Made by a program: the position numbers and the translations under genes | The notes under the pieces: model-generated | What the model was told of the DNA's origin: nothing | Seen by the model: the letters and a program-made list of their open reading frames with translations, nothing else | The model's database searches: none | NCBI RefSeq assembly: GCF_902859735.1 | Contig: NZ_CADIJY010000003.1 | Span: 434,001-498,000 of the forward strand | Source: Achromobacter aegrifaciens | GTDB lineage: Bacteria; Pseudomonadota; Gammaproteobacteria; Burkholderiales; Burkholderiaceae_B | Direction: 5' to 3' | Length of the DNA stretch: 64,000 nt | In this document: piece by piece, positions 7,609-16,871 of the stretch | Numbering within the stretch: position 1 is the stretch's first letter | Layout: each line of letters opens with the position of its first letter

Positions 7609-9060
7609 CTATTGCTGCGCGGCGCGGGCCGGCGACCCCATGGCCTGGAACAGCGCCGCCGTTTCGGTCAGGCGCGCATTGGCGTATTCGATCTCGCGCA
7701 GGCGGGCCGCCACGTAGTGCTGCTCGGCGGCGTACTCGGTATATGGCGCCAGCGCGCCCAGCCGCACGCGGCTGGCGGTGTTGCGGTAGGACTGCTCCGC
7801 GGCGCGGCGCGACGCTTCGGCGGAGGCCAGCGCCTGCCCGTCGGCGTCCAGCCGCGACAACGTGTCGGCCACGTCGCGGAAGGCGGTCAGCACGGTCTGC
7901 TTGTATTGCAGCAACGCGGCTTCGTAGCGTTCCTTGGCCGCGCTGCGCTCGGCCAGTAGCGCCCCGCCATGGAAGATAGGCTGCGTGAGCGAAGCGCCGA
8001 TGGCCCAGACGGCGCCGGCGCCCGACATCGCAGCGGGCCAATTGAAGCCGCTCTTGCCCATGGACGCGGACAAGGACAGGCTGGGGAACAGCTGCGCGGT
8101 GGCCAAGCCCACGTCGGCCGCCGCGGCCTGCACCACCGCATCGGCGAACAGGATGTCCGGGCGCGCGGCCAGCAGTTCGGACGGCACCACCACCGGCACT
8201 TGTTGCGGCACGGCCAGCATGCTGAAGGCGAGATCGGGCGGAGCCTGGTCCGGATTGCGGCCCAGCAGCACCGCCAGCGCATGGCGCGTCGCATGCCAGC
8301 GCGCGCGCAGGCCGGGTAGCGACGCTTCCAGCGTGGCGGCGTCCTGGTCCGCGTCCAGCGCGTCGTTCTGCGAGGCCGAGCCCAGCTCGTAGCGGCGCTG
8401 CGTGTCGCGCGCGACCTGCCGCGCCAGCACCACCTGCTTCTCCGTCAACGCCACGCGTTCGGCCAGCGCCGCAGCAGTGATGGCGCCTGTGACGATGTTG
8501 CTGGCGAGCGAACGGCGGGCCGACTCCAGCTGAAAGGCCTGCTGCTCGACCTGGGCCGCGAGCGAGGCGTTGGCAAAACGCGCCGCGCCGAACAGGTCCA
8601 GGTCGTACTTGGCGTGGACCTGGCCGGTGAAGACGTTGTATTGCGCCGTCGGTTCGGGCAGGTTCGGCATGGTCAGCGCGCGCCGGCGGGAGGCATCGGC
8701 GCCCGCGTCGACCGAAGGCAGTAACGATGAATTCACCTGGCCGCGCAGCTGTTCGCGCGCGCCGGCCAGGTTGCGTTCGGCGGCGGCAAGGTCCGGGCTG
8801 TTGGCGAGACCTTCGGCCACCAGCGCGTTCAGCGCCTCTGATTCATAGCGCTTCCACCATTCGGGCACGGGCCGCGCGCCTTGCTCGAAGCGCTGCGCAA
8901 CGCCCTGGGCGGCGGCGCTCGCGGGGGGCGTGGCTTCGACGCCGTACTGCGCCGGTTGCGCGACCGCGGGCGGCTTGCTGCTGGGCGCGAAGGCGCAGGC
9001 GCCCAGCGCCAGCATCAAGGGCAGGGCGGCCACGCGCAAGGAAAGTTGGGTCATCGTCAT
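7609..9060 (-). CDS. RND efflux outer-membrane factor lipoprotein (NodT/OprM family), TriABC-like system
   Basis: This 483-residue TolC-type channel is the exit duct of the first RND pump. The start at 9060 (ATGACGATG) is preceded by GGGGAG and overlaps the permease stop by 4 nt. A lipoprotein signal ends at the lipobox LALGAC, then comes the two-fold OEP repeat: YESEALNALVAEGLANSPDLAAAERNL-type segments in the first half and LLAARPDILFADAVVQAAAADVG in the second. The protein is expected to be acylated and trimeric in the outer membrane. Triclosan-type Tri pumps of Pseudomonas lack a linked outer-membrane gene, so linkage here gives a self-contained system. The long open frame continuing upstream lies within the permease gene and is not used. 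Confidence 0.9.
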   Translation of the reverse strand: MTMTQLSLRVAALPLMLALGACAFAPSSKPPAVAQPAQYGVEATPPASAAAQGVAQRFEQGARPVPEWWKRYESEALNALVAEGLANSPDLAAAERNLAGAREQLRGQVNSSLLPSVDAGADASRRRALTMPNLPEPTAQYNVFTGQVHAKYDLDLFGAARFANASLAAQVEQQAFQLESARRSLASNIVTGAITAAALAERVALTEKQVVLARQVARDTQRRYELGSASQNDALDADQDAATLEASLPGLRARWHATRHALAVLLGRNPDQAPPDLAFSMLAVPQQVPVVVPSELLAARPDILFADAVVQAAAADVGLATAQLFPSLSLSASMGKSGFNWPAAMSGAGAVWAIGASLTQPIFHGGALLAERSAAKERYEAALLQYKQTVLTAFRDVADTLSRLDADGQALASAEASRRAAEQSYRNTASRVRLGALAPYTEYAAEQHYVAARLREIEYANARLTETAALFQAMGSPARAAQQ

Positions 9061-12000
9061 GCTCCCCGTTCCACCGTGTCGCCGGCGTTGGCGCCCGGCG
9101 GCACGCCTTCGGGTTCGTCGCGCTCGTCGTGGCGGACGCGGAACCACGCGGCATACAGGGCCGGCAGGAAGAACAGCGTCAGCACGGTGGCGATGGTGAT
9201 GCCGCCCATCAGGGCGGTGGCCATGGGGCCGAAGAAGTTGCTGCGCAACAGCGGAATCAGCGCCAGCACGGCGGCCGCGGCCGTCAGCGTGATCGGGCGG
9301 AAACGCCGCACCGTGGCGCCGACGATGGCGTCCACGCGCTTGTGGCCGGCGCCGATGTCCTGTTCGATCTGATCCACCAGGATGACCGAATTGCGCATGA
9401 TGATGCCGAACATGGCGATCACGCCCAGCATGGCCACGAAGCCGAAGGGCTTGCCGAACAGCAGCAACGCCGCGACCACGCCTATCAGCCCCAGCGGCGC
9501 GGTCAGCACCACCATCAGCACGCGGGCGAAGCTTTGCAGCTGCAGCATCAGCAGGGTCAGCACGGCCACCGCCATCAGCGGCATCTGGGCATTGATCGAG
9601 GACTGGCCTTTTGCGCTTTCTTCCACCGGGCCGCCCACCTCGATGCGGTAGCCGACGGGCAACCCGGCGCGCAGGGTGTTGAGCTTGGCATCGATGGCGC
9701 GGGTGACGTCTATGCCTTGCGCGCCCGCCGCGACGTCCGCCTGCACCGTGATGGTGGGCTGGCGGTCGCGTTCCCAGATGACGCCATAGTCCAGGTCATA
9801 GCGCACGTGGCCCAGGCTGCCCAGCGGCACCGCGCCGTTGGGCGTGGGCATGGCCAGGGTGGCCAGGCGCGCGGGATCGATCCGCTCCTCTTGCGGCGCG
9901 CGCAGGCTCACGGTGATCAGCTTGTCGCGTTCGCGGTATTGCGTGACCGCGTAGCCCGACAGTGTCATGGCCAGGAAGTCCGAGATATCGCTGGAACTGA
10001 CGCCCAGCTCGCGCGCCTTTTGCTGGTCGATCTCGAAGCGCACCGAACGTTCGGACGGTTCGTCCCAGTCGAACTGCACATTGGTCGAGCGCGGATCGGC
10101 GCGGACCTCGGCGGCCACTTGCTCGGCCACGGCGCGCACGTCGGCGATCCTGTCGCCGCTCACGCGGAACTGCACCTGGAAGCCCACGGGCGGGCCGTTC
10201 TCCAGGCGCGACAGGCGGCTGCGTATGGCCGGGAACTGCTCGCGCAGCACCGGCTGCAACCATTGCGCGAGCTTCTCGCGGTCCTCCACCGAATGCGTGG
10301 TGATGACCAGCTGGGCAAAGTTCGGGGTGGCGAGCTGCTGGTCCAGCGGCAGGTAGAAGCGCGGTGCGCCGGTGCCAACGAAGCTGACCGAGTGATCGAT
10401 TTCCGGACGGCCCTCCAGCGCCTTTTCCAGCCGCTCAACCTGGCGCAGCGTAGCCGCGAACGAGGCGCCTTCCTGCAGGCGCACGTCCACCAGCAGTTCG
10501 CTGCGGTCGGAACTGGGGAAGAACTGTTGTGGCACGAAGCGGAAGCAGGCCATGGACACGACGAAGATCAGCGCCGTGGCGCCCAGCACCAGGTAGCGGC
10601 GGTCCACGCACCAGCCCACCCAGCCGCGCAGGCGCTGATAAAAGCGGGTGTTGTAGATGTCGTGTTCGTGGTCGTCGGGCAGATGGGCTTCGCGCTTGCG
10701 TTCCGGCAGCATGCGGTAGCCCAGCAAAGGGATCAGCACCACGGCGGCGAACCACGAGGTGATCAGCGCGATGGCGGACACCTGGAAGATGGAACGGGTG
10801 TATTCGCCCGTGCTGGACTTGGCCAGCGCGATCGGCAGGAAGCCCGCCACCGTGACCAGCGTGCCGGTCAGCATGGGAAAGGCAGTGCTGGTGTAGGCGA
10901 ATGCAGCGGCGCGCGCGCGGCTCCAGCCCTGTTCAAGCTTTACCGCCATCATCTCGACCGCGATGATGGCGTCGTCCACCAGCAGGCCCAGCGCCAGCAC
11001 CAGCGTGCCCAGCGATACCTTGTGCAGGCCGATGCCGAACATGTCCATGAACAGCGCCGTGACCGCCAGCACCACCGGGATCGAGATGACCACCACCATG
11101 CCGGTGCGCAGGCCCAGGGATACCAGGCTCACCGCCAGCACGATGGCCACGGCTTCGGCCACGGAGCGCAGGAAGTCGTCGACCGAATGCGATACCGCCT
11201 TGGGCATGCTGGAGACTTCCTTCAGCGTCAGCCCGGCGGGCAACTGGGCCTGGAGTTCCTCGAACTTGGCGCTCAAAGCCTTGCCCAGATGGACCACGTC
11301 GCGCCCCGGCTGCATGGTGATGCCTATGCCCAGTACGGCGTTGCCGCCCAGCCGCATCTGCTCGATGGCCGGATCCTGGTAGCCGCGGCGGATGGTGGCG
11401 ATGTCGCCCAGCCGGATCGATTTGCCGTTGACCCGGATCAGCGTGTCGGCCAGGACGCGGCTGTTGGCGTACTGGCCGCTGGGCCGCACGAAGATGCGGT
11501 CGTCGGCGGTGGTCAGCGTGCCCGCGCTCGTCACGGCGTTCTGGCTGTTGATGGCCTGGGCGATCTGCTGCGGCGACACGCCCAGCCGCGTGAGCTGGGT
11601 GTTGGAGATCTCGACGTAGATGTGCTCAGGCTGATCGCCGAAGTAGTCCACCTTGGCCACGCCCGGCACGCGCAGCAGCACGGTGCGCAGCCGGTCGGCG
11701 TAGTCATGCAGCTGCGCGGGCGAAAAGCCGTCGCCCTGCAGCGTGTAGATGTTGGTATAGACGTCGCCGAATTCGTCGTTGAAGAAGGGGCCTTGCACGC
11801 CCGGTGGCAGCGTGGCTGCGATGTCGCCGACCTTCTTGCGCACCTGGTACCACTGTTCGGCCACGGTGCTGGCGGGCGCGGAGTCCTTCATGGTGTAGAA
11901 GATCAGCGATTCGCCCGGCCGCGAGTAGCTGCGCATGAAGTCCGTGTTGGGGGCTTCCTGCAGCTTCTTGGCGATGCGGTCGGTGACCTGCTCCTGCACC

Positions 12001-12230
12001 TGCTGCGCAGTGGCGCCGGGCCATAGCGTCTTGATGACCATGACGCGGAAGGTGAAAGGCGGATCTTCCGATTGCGCCAGCTTCGAGTACGACAGGACGC
12101 CGAAGAGCGTGATCAGCGTGATGATGAAGATGACCAGCGGCTGGTGCCGCAGCGCCCATGCCGACAGGTTGAACCGGCCTTCCTCGTGGCGAGGCGCCTG
12201 CACGGAAGCGTCATGCTGCGGGCCGCTCAT
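9057..12230 (-). CDS. RND multidrug efflux permease (HAE1 family, TriC-like)
   Basis: This 1057-residue inner-membrane transporter is driven by protons and pulls substrates from membrane or periplasm into the adaptor and outer-membrane channel. The N-terminus (FNLSAWALRHQPLVIF, then KLAQSEDPPFTFRVMV) is characteristic of the TriC/VexF-type branch rather than AcrB/MexB. The TM4 proton-relay Asp pair is present in LALGLLVDDAIIAVEMM. Twelve transmembrane segments are expected, in two halves, each followed by a large porter domain. The ATG at 12230 overlaps the adaptor stop (ATGA), so an open extension to 12422 is ignored. Its operon is adaptor-permease-channel, divergent from a TetR gene. Likely substrates are biocides or drugs, but this is inferred from family. 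Confidence 0.92.
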   Translation of the reverse strand: MSGPQHDASVQAPRHEEGRFNLSAWALRHQPLVIFIITLITLFGVLSYSKLAQSEDPPFTFRVMVIKTLWPGATAQQVQEQVTDRIAKKLQEAPNTDFMRSYSRPGESLIFYTMKDSAPASTVAEQWYQVRKKVGDIAATLPPGVQGPFFNDEFGDVYTNIYTLQGDGFSPAQLHDYADRLRTVLLRVPGVAKVDYFGDQPEHIYVEISNTQLTRLGVSPQQIAQAINSQNAVTSAGTLTTADDRIFVRPSGQYANSRVLADTLIRVNGKSIRLGDIATIRRGYQDPAIEQMRLGGNAVLGIGITMQPGRDVVHLGKALSAKFEELQAQLPAGLTLKEVSSMPKAVSHSVDDFLRSVAEAVAIVLAVSLVSLGLRTGMVVVISIPVVLAVTALFMDMFGIGLHKVSLGTLVLALGLLVDDAIIAVEMMAVKLEQGWSRARAAAFAYTSTAFPMLTGTLVTVAGFLPIALAKSSTGEYTRSIFQVSAIALITSWFAAVVLIPLLGYRMLPERKREAHLPDDHEHDIYNTRFYQRLRGWVGWCVDRRYLVLGATALIFVVSMACFRFVPQQFFPSSDRSELLVDVRLQEGASFAATLRQVERLEKALEGRPEIDHSVSFVGTGAPRFYLPLDQQLATPNFAQLVITTHSVEDREKLAQWLQPVLREQFPAIRSRLSRLENGPPVGFQVQFRVSGDRIADVRAVAEQVAAEVRADPRSTNVQFDWDEPSERSVRFEIDQQKARELGVSSSDISDFLAMTLSGYAVTQYRERDKLITVSLRAPQEERIDPARLATLAMPTPNGAVPLGSLGHVRYDLDYGVIWERDRQPTITVQADVAAGAQGIDVTRAIDAKLNTLRAGLPVGYRIEVGGPVEESAKGQSSINAQMPLMAVAVLTLLMLQLQSFARVLMVVLTAPLGLIGVVAALLLFGKPFGFVAMLGVIAMFGIIMRNSVILVDQIEQDIGAGHKRVDAIVGATVRRFRPITLTAAAAVLALIPLLRSNFFGPMATALMGGITIATVLTLFFLPALYAAWFRVRHDERDEPEGVPPGANAGDTVERGA

Positions 12231-13423
12231 GAGGCGAAATCCTCGGGATGCAGCGGCGGCACGGCGCGGACTTTCTCGCCGGCGGCCACCGCGTGCACGC
12301 CTTGCCAGACCACGCGTTCGCCCGCCTGCAGGCCCTTGGACAGGGTGACGGTGCGGGCGTCGTAGCGCAGCACCTCGACGCGGCGCAGCTCCAGCGTGTC
12401 GGCGTCCGGCTTGACGATCCACACGGCGGGCGCGGGGCCGTCATGGAACAGCGCGGTGGCCGGCACGGTGTAGGTCGTCAGGTTTTCGCCGGAGCGGTTG
12501 TCGAAGCTGATATTGGCCGTCATGCCCAGGCGCACGTCCGGGGTCGGGGATTCCAGCGTGAGCTTGGCGCGATAGGTGCGGCTTTGCGGATCCGCGGCCG
12601 GCGCGATCTCGCGCAGCACCGCGGAGAACGTCTGGCCGGGCAGCGGGCCGAGCGTGACGCTGGCGCGTTGGCCGATGGCCAGGCCCGCCAGCACGCTTTC
12701 CGGCACGTCGCAGATGGCGTCGATGTCGCCGGACCAGGCCAGGCTGTAGACCGGTTCGCCGGCGGCCACGTTCTGTCCGGTGTCCGCCTGCTCCGCGGTG
12801 ATGACGCCAGCATGGTCGGCCTGCAACGTGGTGTATTTGAGCTGGTCGGCCGCCAACGCTGCCTGCTGTTGAGCTTGGTCGCGTTGCGCCAATGCCGCGG
12901 CGTAGGCGTTGCGGGTCTGTTCCAGCTGGGTCGCGGCGATCAGGTTTTCGCGGGCTTGGGCGCGGTCGCGGTCCAGCTGCTGGCGCGCGTAGTCCAGCTG
13001 GTGCTGGGCCGCCGACAGCTGTGCGCGGGCGCTGGCCGCGTTCTTGGCGGCGTCGGCCGGATCCAGTTTGGCGACGATCTGCCCGGGGGTGACGGCATCG
13101 CCCAGCCGGACCTGGCGCTCGATGATCTTGCCATTGACCCGGAACGACAGCGGGGTGCTGTAGCGCGCCTGCACTTCGCCAGGCAGCGTCCAGGCCGGCA
13201 GGCGTTCATCGGCCTGGGCGGGCATGGCGACCACAGGGCGCGGCGCGGGCGGCGGCGCTTCATTGCGGCCGCAGGCAGCGAGCAGCAGAGCGAGTGACGC
13301 GGCGGCAGGCAGCGACCACAGGCGCGGCCAATGGCGGGAGCGGTTGGAGGGTGAAAGCGGCGCCGCAGAGGCGGCCGCGGCGGCGCGCGCGGCAAAGCGC
13401 GCGGCAGGGCCAGGGCAAGTCAC
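12227..13423 (-). CDS. RND efflux periplasmic adaptor (membrane fusion lipoprotein)
   Basis: This 398-residue adaptor joins the permease to the outer-membrane channel. A long basic N-terminal stretch precedes a lipoprotein signal with lipobox LLAACG near residue 51. A lipoyl/barrel-sandwich domain (SFRVNGKIIERQVRLGDAV, GQIVAKLD) flanks a Gln/Ala-rich coiled-coil hairpin at about residues 125-190, followed by beta-barrel and membrane-proximal domains. The true start may be internal, since the first 30 residues look atypical of a signal. It is the first gene of the leftward operon and faces the TetR gene across 130 bp containing palindromes. Confidence 0.88.
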   Translation of the reverse strand: MTCPGPAARFAARAAAAASAAPLSPSNRSRHWPRLWSLPAAASLALLLAACGRNEAPPPAPRPVVAMPAQADERLPAWTLPGEVQARYSTPLSFRVNGKIIERQVRLGDAVTPGQIVAKLDPADAAKNAASARAQLSAAQHQLDYARQQLDRDRAQARENLIAATQLEQTRNAYAAALAQRDQAQQQAALAADQLKYTTLQADHAGVITAEQADTGQNVAAGEPVYSLAWSGDIDAICDVPESVLAGLAIGQRASVTLGPLPGQTFSAVLREIAPAADPQSRTYRAKLTLESPTPDVRLGMTANISFDNRSGENLTTYTVPATALFHDGPAPAVWIVKPDADTLELRRVEVLRYDARTVTLSKGLQAGERVVWQGVHAVAAGEKVRAVPPLHPEDFAS

Positions 13424-13500
13424 GGAACACCTCGCGGCGCGGAGATTCGGGAATAAGGGCCGGTTTCGACCCGATACGGCCTGGATTCTAATACAGGTAT

Positions 13501-13522
13501 GAATTCGAATTCAATATTGAAT
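13501..13522. promoter_or_regulatory. Overlapping palindromes, candidate TetR operator
   Basis: GAATTCGAATTC (13501-13512) and ATTCAATATTGAAT (13509-13522) are both perfect palindromes and overlap by 4 bp. They lie between the divergent adaptor and TetR genes in a locally AT-rich patch, 32 bp before the TetR start. That is where a repressor would block both promoters. Confidence 0.55.
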
Positions 13523-13553
13523 CTGAAATGCTCCCCAGTGCTAAACTCCCGCC

Positions 13554-14177
13554 ATGTCAAAAGTCCGCCTTACGCGAGAGCAAAGCCGTGACCAGACGCG
13601 CCAGCGTCTGCTCGACGCTGCGCAATCGATCTTTCTTGCCAAGGGATTCGTGGCTGCCAGCGTGGAGGACATCGCCGAGCAGGCGGGGTACACGCGCGGG
13701 GCCTTTTATTCCAACTTCACCAGCAAGTCCGAACTGTTCCTGCAACTGCTCAGGCGCGATCACGAGAGCGTGATGAGCGACATGCGCGCCATCTTCGAGG
13801 ACGGCGAATCGCGTCCGCAGATGGAAGCCCGCGTGCTGGAGTACTACTCCACGCATTACCGCGAGAACGACTGTTTCCTGCTGTGGATGGAAGGCAAGTT
13901 GCAGGCGGCGCGCGATCCGGATTTCCGGGCTGGCTTCGTGGCTTGCATGCGGGAATTGCGCGAAGCCACCACGGAGTACATCCGCCAGTTTTCTGCGCGG
14001 GTCGGCACGCCGCTACGCATGCCGCCGGAACAGATGGCACTGGGCCTGCTGGCCCTGTCGGACGGCATGCAGTTCAGCTATGCCTTCGACCCGCAGGCCG
14101 TCACGCCGGAAATGACCGAGGCCGTGCTGGCCGGTTTCTTCCGCAGCGTGGTCTTCGGCGAACCGAAGACCGACTAA
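13554..14177 (+). CDS. TetR/AcrR-family repressor of the adjacent RND pump
   Basis: This 207-residue regulator has a TetR helix-turn-helix at about residues 10-57 (RQRLLDAAQSIFLAKGF, then GYTRGAFYSNFTSKSELF) and a C-terminal ligand domain with a Met/Phe-rich region suited to hydrophobic drugs. AcrR/TtgR-type repressors bind the shared promoter region of a divergent efflux operon and release it on drug binding. The divergent position, with palindromes between, supports control of the TriABC-like operon and itself. Its 3' end faces the VOC gene across only 18 bp. Confidence 0.9.
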   Translation: MSKVRLTREQSRDQTRQRLLDAAQSIFLAKGFVAASVEDIAEQAGYTRGAFYSNFTSKSELFLQLLRRDHESVMSDMRAIFEDGESRPQMEARVLEYYSTHYRENDCFLLWMEGKLQAARDPDFRAGFVACMRELREATTEYIRQFSARVGTPLRMPPEQMALGLLALSDGMQFSYAFDPQAVTPEMTEAVLAGFFRSVVFGEPKTD

Positions 14178-14180
14178 GGC

Positions 14181-14195
14181 GGCCGGTTCCCGGCC
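14181..14195. terminator. Hairpin between convergent genes
   Basis: GGCCGG and CCGGCC pair across a 3-nt loop and occupy nearly all of the 18-bp gap between the convergent TetR and VOC genes. It probably helps end both transcripts, though it lacks a T-run. Confidence 0.35.
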
Positions 14196-14576
14196 TCAGG
14201 CCAGCAATTCCGAGATTTCGATGAGATTCAGGTCCGGGTCGCGCAGGTAGACCGAGCGGATCTTGCCGGTGGCGCCAGTGCGCGGCACGGGGCCTTCGAT
14301 GATCCGGGCGCCTTCGCGGTTCAGATGCGCGATCACGTCTTCCAGCGGGCGATCGGCGATGAAGCACAGGTCCAGCGCGCCCGGTACGGGCAGGTGGGCC
14401 TTGGGTTCGAACTCATGGCCGCGCACGTGCAGGTTGATCTTCTGGTTGCCGAAGCGCAGCGCCTGGCGGCCTTCGCCAAAGGTTTCCAGGCGCATGCCCA
14501 GGATCCGGGTATAGAAGTCCACCGTGGCGTCGGGGTCGGTACAGGTCAGGACCAGATGGTCCAGGTGATCGATCAT
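14196..14576 (-). CDS. VOC-superfamily (glyoxalase/GLOD5-like) protein
   Basis: This 126-residue single-domain vicinal-oxygen-chelate protein has paired beta-alpha-beta-beta-beta modules. It opens with MIDHLDHLVLTCTD and continues with FYTRILGM, FGNQKINLHV and a final DPDLNLIEIS. Candidate metal ligands are His7 in the first motif, the His of INLHV, and the Glu of NLIEIS, so a divalent-metal enzyme is likely. It resembles human GLOD5 and bacterial glyoxalase-like proteins whose substrates are mostly unknown. It is transcribed leftward, divergent from the BCCT transporter. No partner gene indicates a pathway. Confidence 0.88.
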   Translation of the reverse strand: MIDHLDHLVLTCTDPDATVDFYTRILGMRLETFGEGRQALRFGNQKINLHVRGHEFEPKAHLPVPGALDLCFIADRPLEDVIAHLNREGARIIEGPVPRTGATGKIRSVYLRDPDLNLIEISELLA

Positions 14577-14624
14577 GGGATATCTCTCCTCTGGCCGGCC
14601 CGGCTTGCGGTTTCAGATTGTCAG

Positions 14625-14639
14625 ACGGCCTTAGGCCGT
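14625..14639. promoter_or_regulatory. Inverted repeat between VOC and BCCT genes
   Basis: ACGGCC-TTA-GGCCGT is a perfect 6-bp dyad with 3-bp spacing in the 147-bp divergent region. It could be a regulator site for either gene. No known consensus is recognised. Confidence 0.3.
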
Positions 14640-14723
14640 GATAGTAATACTTGCGGCGCGCGGCCGGACTGAGGGGGGACGCGTGCTGGGAATTTCCAAC
14701 CCTCGGGCGAAAGGAGCGGCAGC

Positions 14724-16694
14724 ATGACTTCAGAAACCCGACCATCCACCATCAATCGCCCAGTGTTCTTTCCGGCGGCCGTGTTCACGCTGCTGCTGGT
14801 GGGGTTCGCGATCCTGGCGCCCAAGGTCGCGCAAAGCCTGTTCGAGTCCGTGCAGGGCTGGATATTGGGCAACGCCAGCTGGTTCTATATCCTGGTCGTG
14901 GCCATCATCCTGATCGCGGTGGTATTCCTGGCGGTCAGCCGGTATGGCGACATCAAGCTGGGACCCGACCACAGCGAACCCGATTACCGCAACTTCACCT
15001 GGTTCGCGATGCTGTTCTCCGCGGGCATGGGGATCGGCCTGATGTTCTTCGGCGTGGCCGAGCCCGTGATGCACTTCATCGCGCCGCCCGTGGGCGAGGG
15101 GGGCACCGCCCTTGCGGCCCGTGAAGCCATGAAGATCACATTCTTCCACTGGGGCCTGCATGCCTGGGCCATCTACGCGGTGGTGGCGCTGATCCTGGCA
15201 TTCTTCAGCTATCGGCACGGGCTGCCGCTGACCCTGCGTTCGGCGCTGTATCCGCTGATCGGCAACCGCATCCACGGGCCCATCGGGCATGCCGTCGACA
15301 TCTTCGCCATCATCGGCACGGTGCTGGGCGTGGCGACTTCGCTGGGCCTGGGCGTGGCGCAGATCAACAGCGGCCTGAACCATCTGTTCGGCATTCCGGT
15401 GGGCGTGACCACGCAGATCATCCTGGTCATCGTCACCTGCGGCCTGGCGACCTTGTCGGTGGCCAGCGGCCTGGACAAGGGGATCCGCATCCTGTCCGAG
15501 ACCAATCTGGTGCTGGCGGCGGTGCTGCTGCTGTTCGTGCTGGTGGTCGGCCCGACGGTGTTCCTGTTTCAGACCTTTGTTCAGAACACCGGCGCCTACC
15601 TGTCTGACATCGTCAACAAGACCTTCAACCTGTATGCCTACGAACCCACCGACTGGATCGGCGGCTGGACGCTGTTCTACTGGGGCTGGTGGATTGCGTG
15701 GTCGCCCTTTGTGGGCCTGTTCATCGCGCGCATCTCGCGCGGCCGCACCATCCGCGAATTCGTCACCGGCGTGCTGCTGGTGCCGGCCGGCTTCACGCTG
15801 TTCTGGATGACGGTGTTCGGCGATACCGCCATCCACATGATCCTGGTCGACAAGGTGCAGGGCCTGGCGGAAGTGGTGCAGGCCGATTCTTCCTTGGCGC
15901 TGTTCGCCTTCCTGGAACAATTGCCCTGGAGCGGGGTGCTGTCCGTCGTCGCGATCGCGATGGTGGCGGTGTTCTTCGTGACCTCGGCCGACTCGGGCGC
16001 GCTGGTGGTCGACCTGCTGGCCTCCGGCGGTTCGGACCGCACGCCCGTGTGGCAACGCATCTTCTGGTCGGTGCTGATGGGGGCGGTGGCGATCGCGCTG
16101 CTGCTGGCCGATGGCCTCACGGCCCTGCAAACCGCGACCATCGCCAGCGCGCTGCCTTTCTCCATCATTCTGCTGCTGTCGCTGTGGGGCCTGTTCAAGG
16201 CGCTCAAGCTGGACGCGACCAAGCGCGGCATCCGCTACCAGTCGCTGACCTTGTCACGCCCCGCGCGCGGCGGACAGTCATGGGAGCGGCGCCTGCGCAA
16301 CATGGTCATGATGCCGCGCCGCGCCCATGTGCAGCGCTTCATCAGCGACGTGGTGCGGCCCGCCATGGAAGACGTGGCGGACGAACTGCGCAAGCAGGGC
16401 TACCAGGTGGAAGTGCGCGAGCACGGCAACGACGAGGGCGTGATCATGGAAGTCTCCCATGGCGAGCACCTGGACTTTTCCTACGCGGTGCAGCCCGAGG
16501 CTTTCGTGCGTCCCAGTCTCACGCCCGAGGAAGCGGCCGACGAGGACGAGCGCAAGTACTTCCGCGCCGAGGTCCACCTGCGCGAAGGCGGGCAGGATTA
16601 CGACATCATGGGCTGGAGCCGCGACGCCGTCATCGGCGACATCCTGGACCAGTACGAACGGCATCGCCACTATCTGCACATGGTGCGGACCTAG
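14724..16694 (+). CDS. BCCT-family betaine/carnitine/choline transporter (BetT-like)
   Basis: This 656-residue inner-membrane protein is a LeuT-fold transporter that imports quaternary ammonium compounds, probably choline or glycine betaine, for osmoprotection. The family signature is complete: AMLFSAGMGIGLMFFGVAEP near residues 92-112 and the Trp-rich WGWWIAWSPFVGLFIARIS in TM8. Twelve transmembrane segments are expected. A long hydrophilic C-terminal domain of about 150 residues (after RGGQSWERRLRN) is typical of BetT-type osmosensing choline transporters. AGGAG lies just before the ATG. No bet dehydrogenase or betI gene is adjacent. A strong intrinsic terminator follows. The exact substrate is inferred from family only. 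Confidence 0.93.
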   Translation: MTSETRPSTINRPVFFPAAVFTLLLVGFAILAPKVAQSLFESVQGWILGNASWFYILVVAIILIAVVFLAVSRYGDIKLGPDHSEPDYRNFTWFAMLFSAGMGIGLMFFGVAEPVMHFIAPPVGEGGTALAAREAMKITFFHWGLHAWAIYAVVALILAFFSYRHGLPLTLRSALYPLIGNRIHGPIGHAVDIFAIIGTVLGVATSLGLGVAQINSGLNHLFGIPVGVTTQIILVIVTCGLATLSVASGLDKGIRILSETNLVLAAVLLLFVLVVGPTVFLFQTFVQNTGAYLSDIVNKTFNLYAYEPTDWIGGWTLFYWGWWIAWSPFVGLFIARISRGRTIREFVTGVLLVPAGFTLFWMTVFGDTAIHMILVDKVQGLAEVVQADSSLALFAFLEQLPWSGVLSVVAIAMVAVFFVTSADSGALVVDLLASGGSDRTPVWQRIFWSVLMGAVAIALLLADGLTALQTATIASALPFSIILLLSLWGLFKALKLDATKRGIRYQSLTLSRPARGGQSWERRLRNMVMMPRRAHVQRFISDVVRPAMEDVADELRKQGYQVEVREHGNDEGVIMEVSHGEHLDFSYAVQPEAFVRPSLTPEEAADEDERKYFRAEVHLREGGQDYDIMGWSRDAVIGDILDQYERHRHYLHMVRT

Positions 16695-16711
16695 CCGCGT
16701 TGCGCTCCACG

Positions 16712-16740
16712 AAACCGCCAGCCTGCTGGCGGTTTTTTTT
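16712..16740 (+). terminator. Intrinsic terminator after the BCCT gene
   Basis: ACCGCCAGC and GCTGGCGGT form a 9-bp stem with a tight loop, followed by at least eight T residues. It begins about 18 bp after the transporter stop codon. Confidence 0.9.
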
Positions 16741-16808
16741 TGCCCACACGGCCCGCAGGGGCTTGCGCGCCATAGTCCGCCGCTATGCAGGGGATTGGAT
16801 TAACCCTT

Positions 16809-16837
16809 TTGACGAAATGCCCGATATCGTGGATTAT
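16809..16837 (+). promoter_or_regulatory. Candidate sigma-70 promoter of the MexHI-like operon
   Basis: TTGACG (16809-16814) and GATTAT (16832-16837) are separated by 17 bp and lie 35 bp upstream of the adaptor ATG at 16872. A GATATC palindrome sits in the spacer. Confidence 0.5.
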
Positions 16838-16871
16838 CCAAGAACATTCTTTGATAAATAGCGAGTCAATC

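Noticed and set aside
8727-12026. 1099-codon rightward open frame over the TriC-like permease
   Set aside because: Low-complexity His/Gln/Ala-rich product mirroring the permease; the leftward frame has clear RND motifs.
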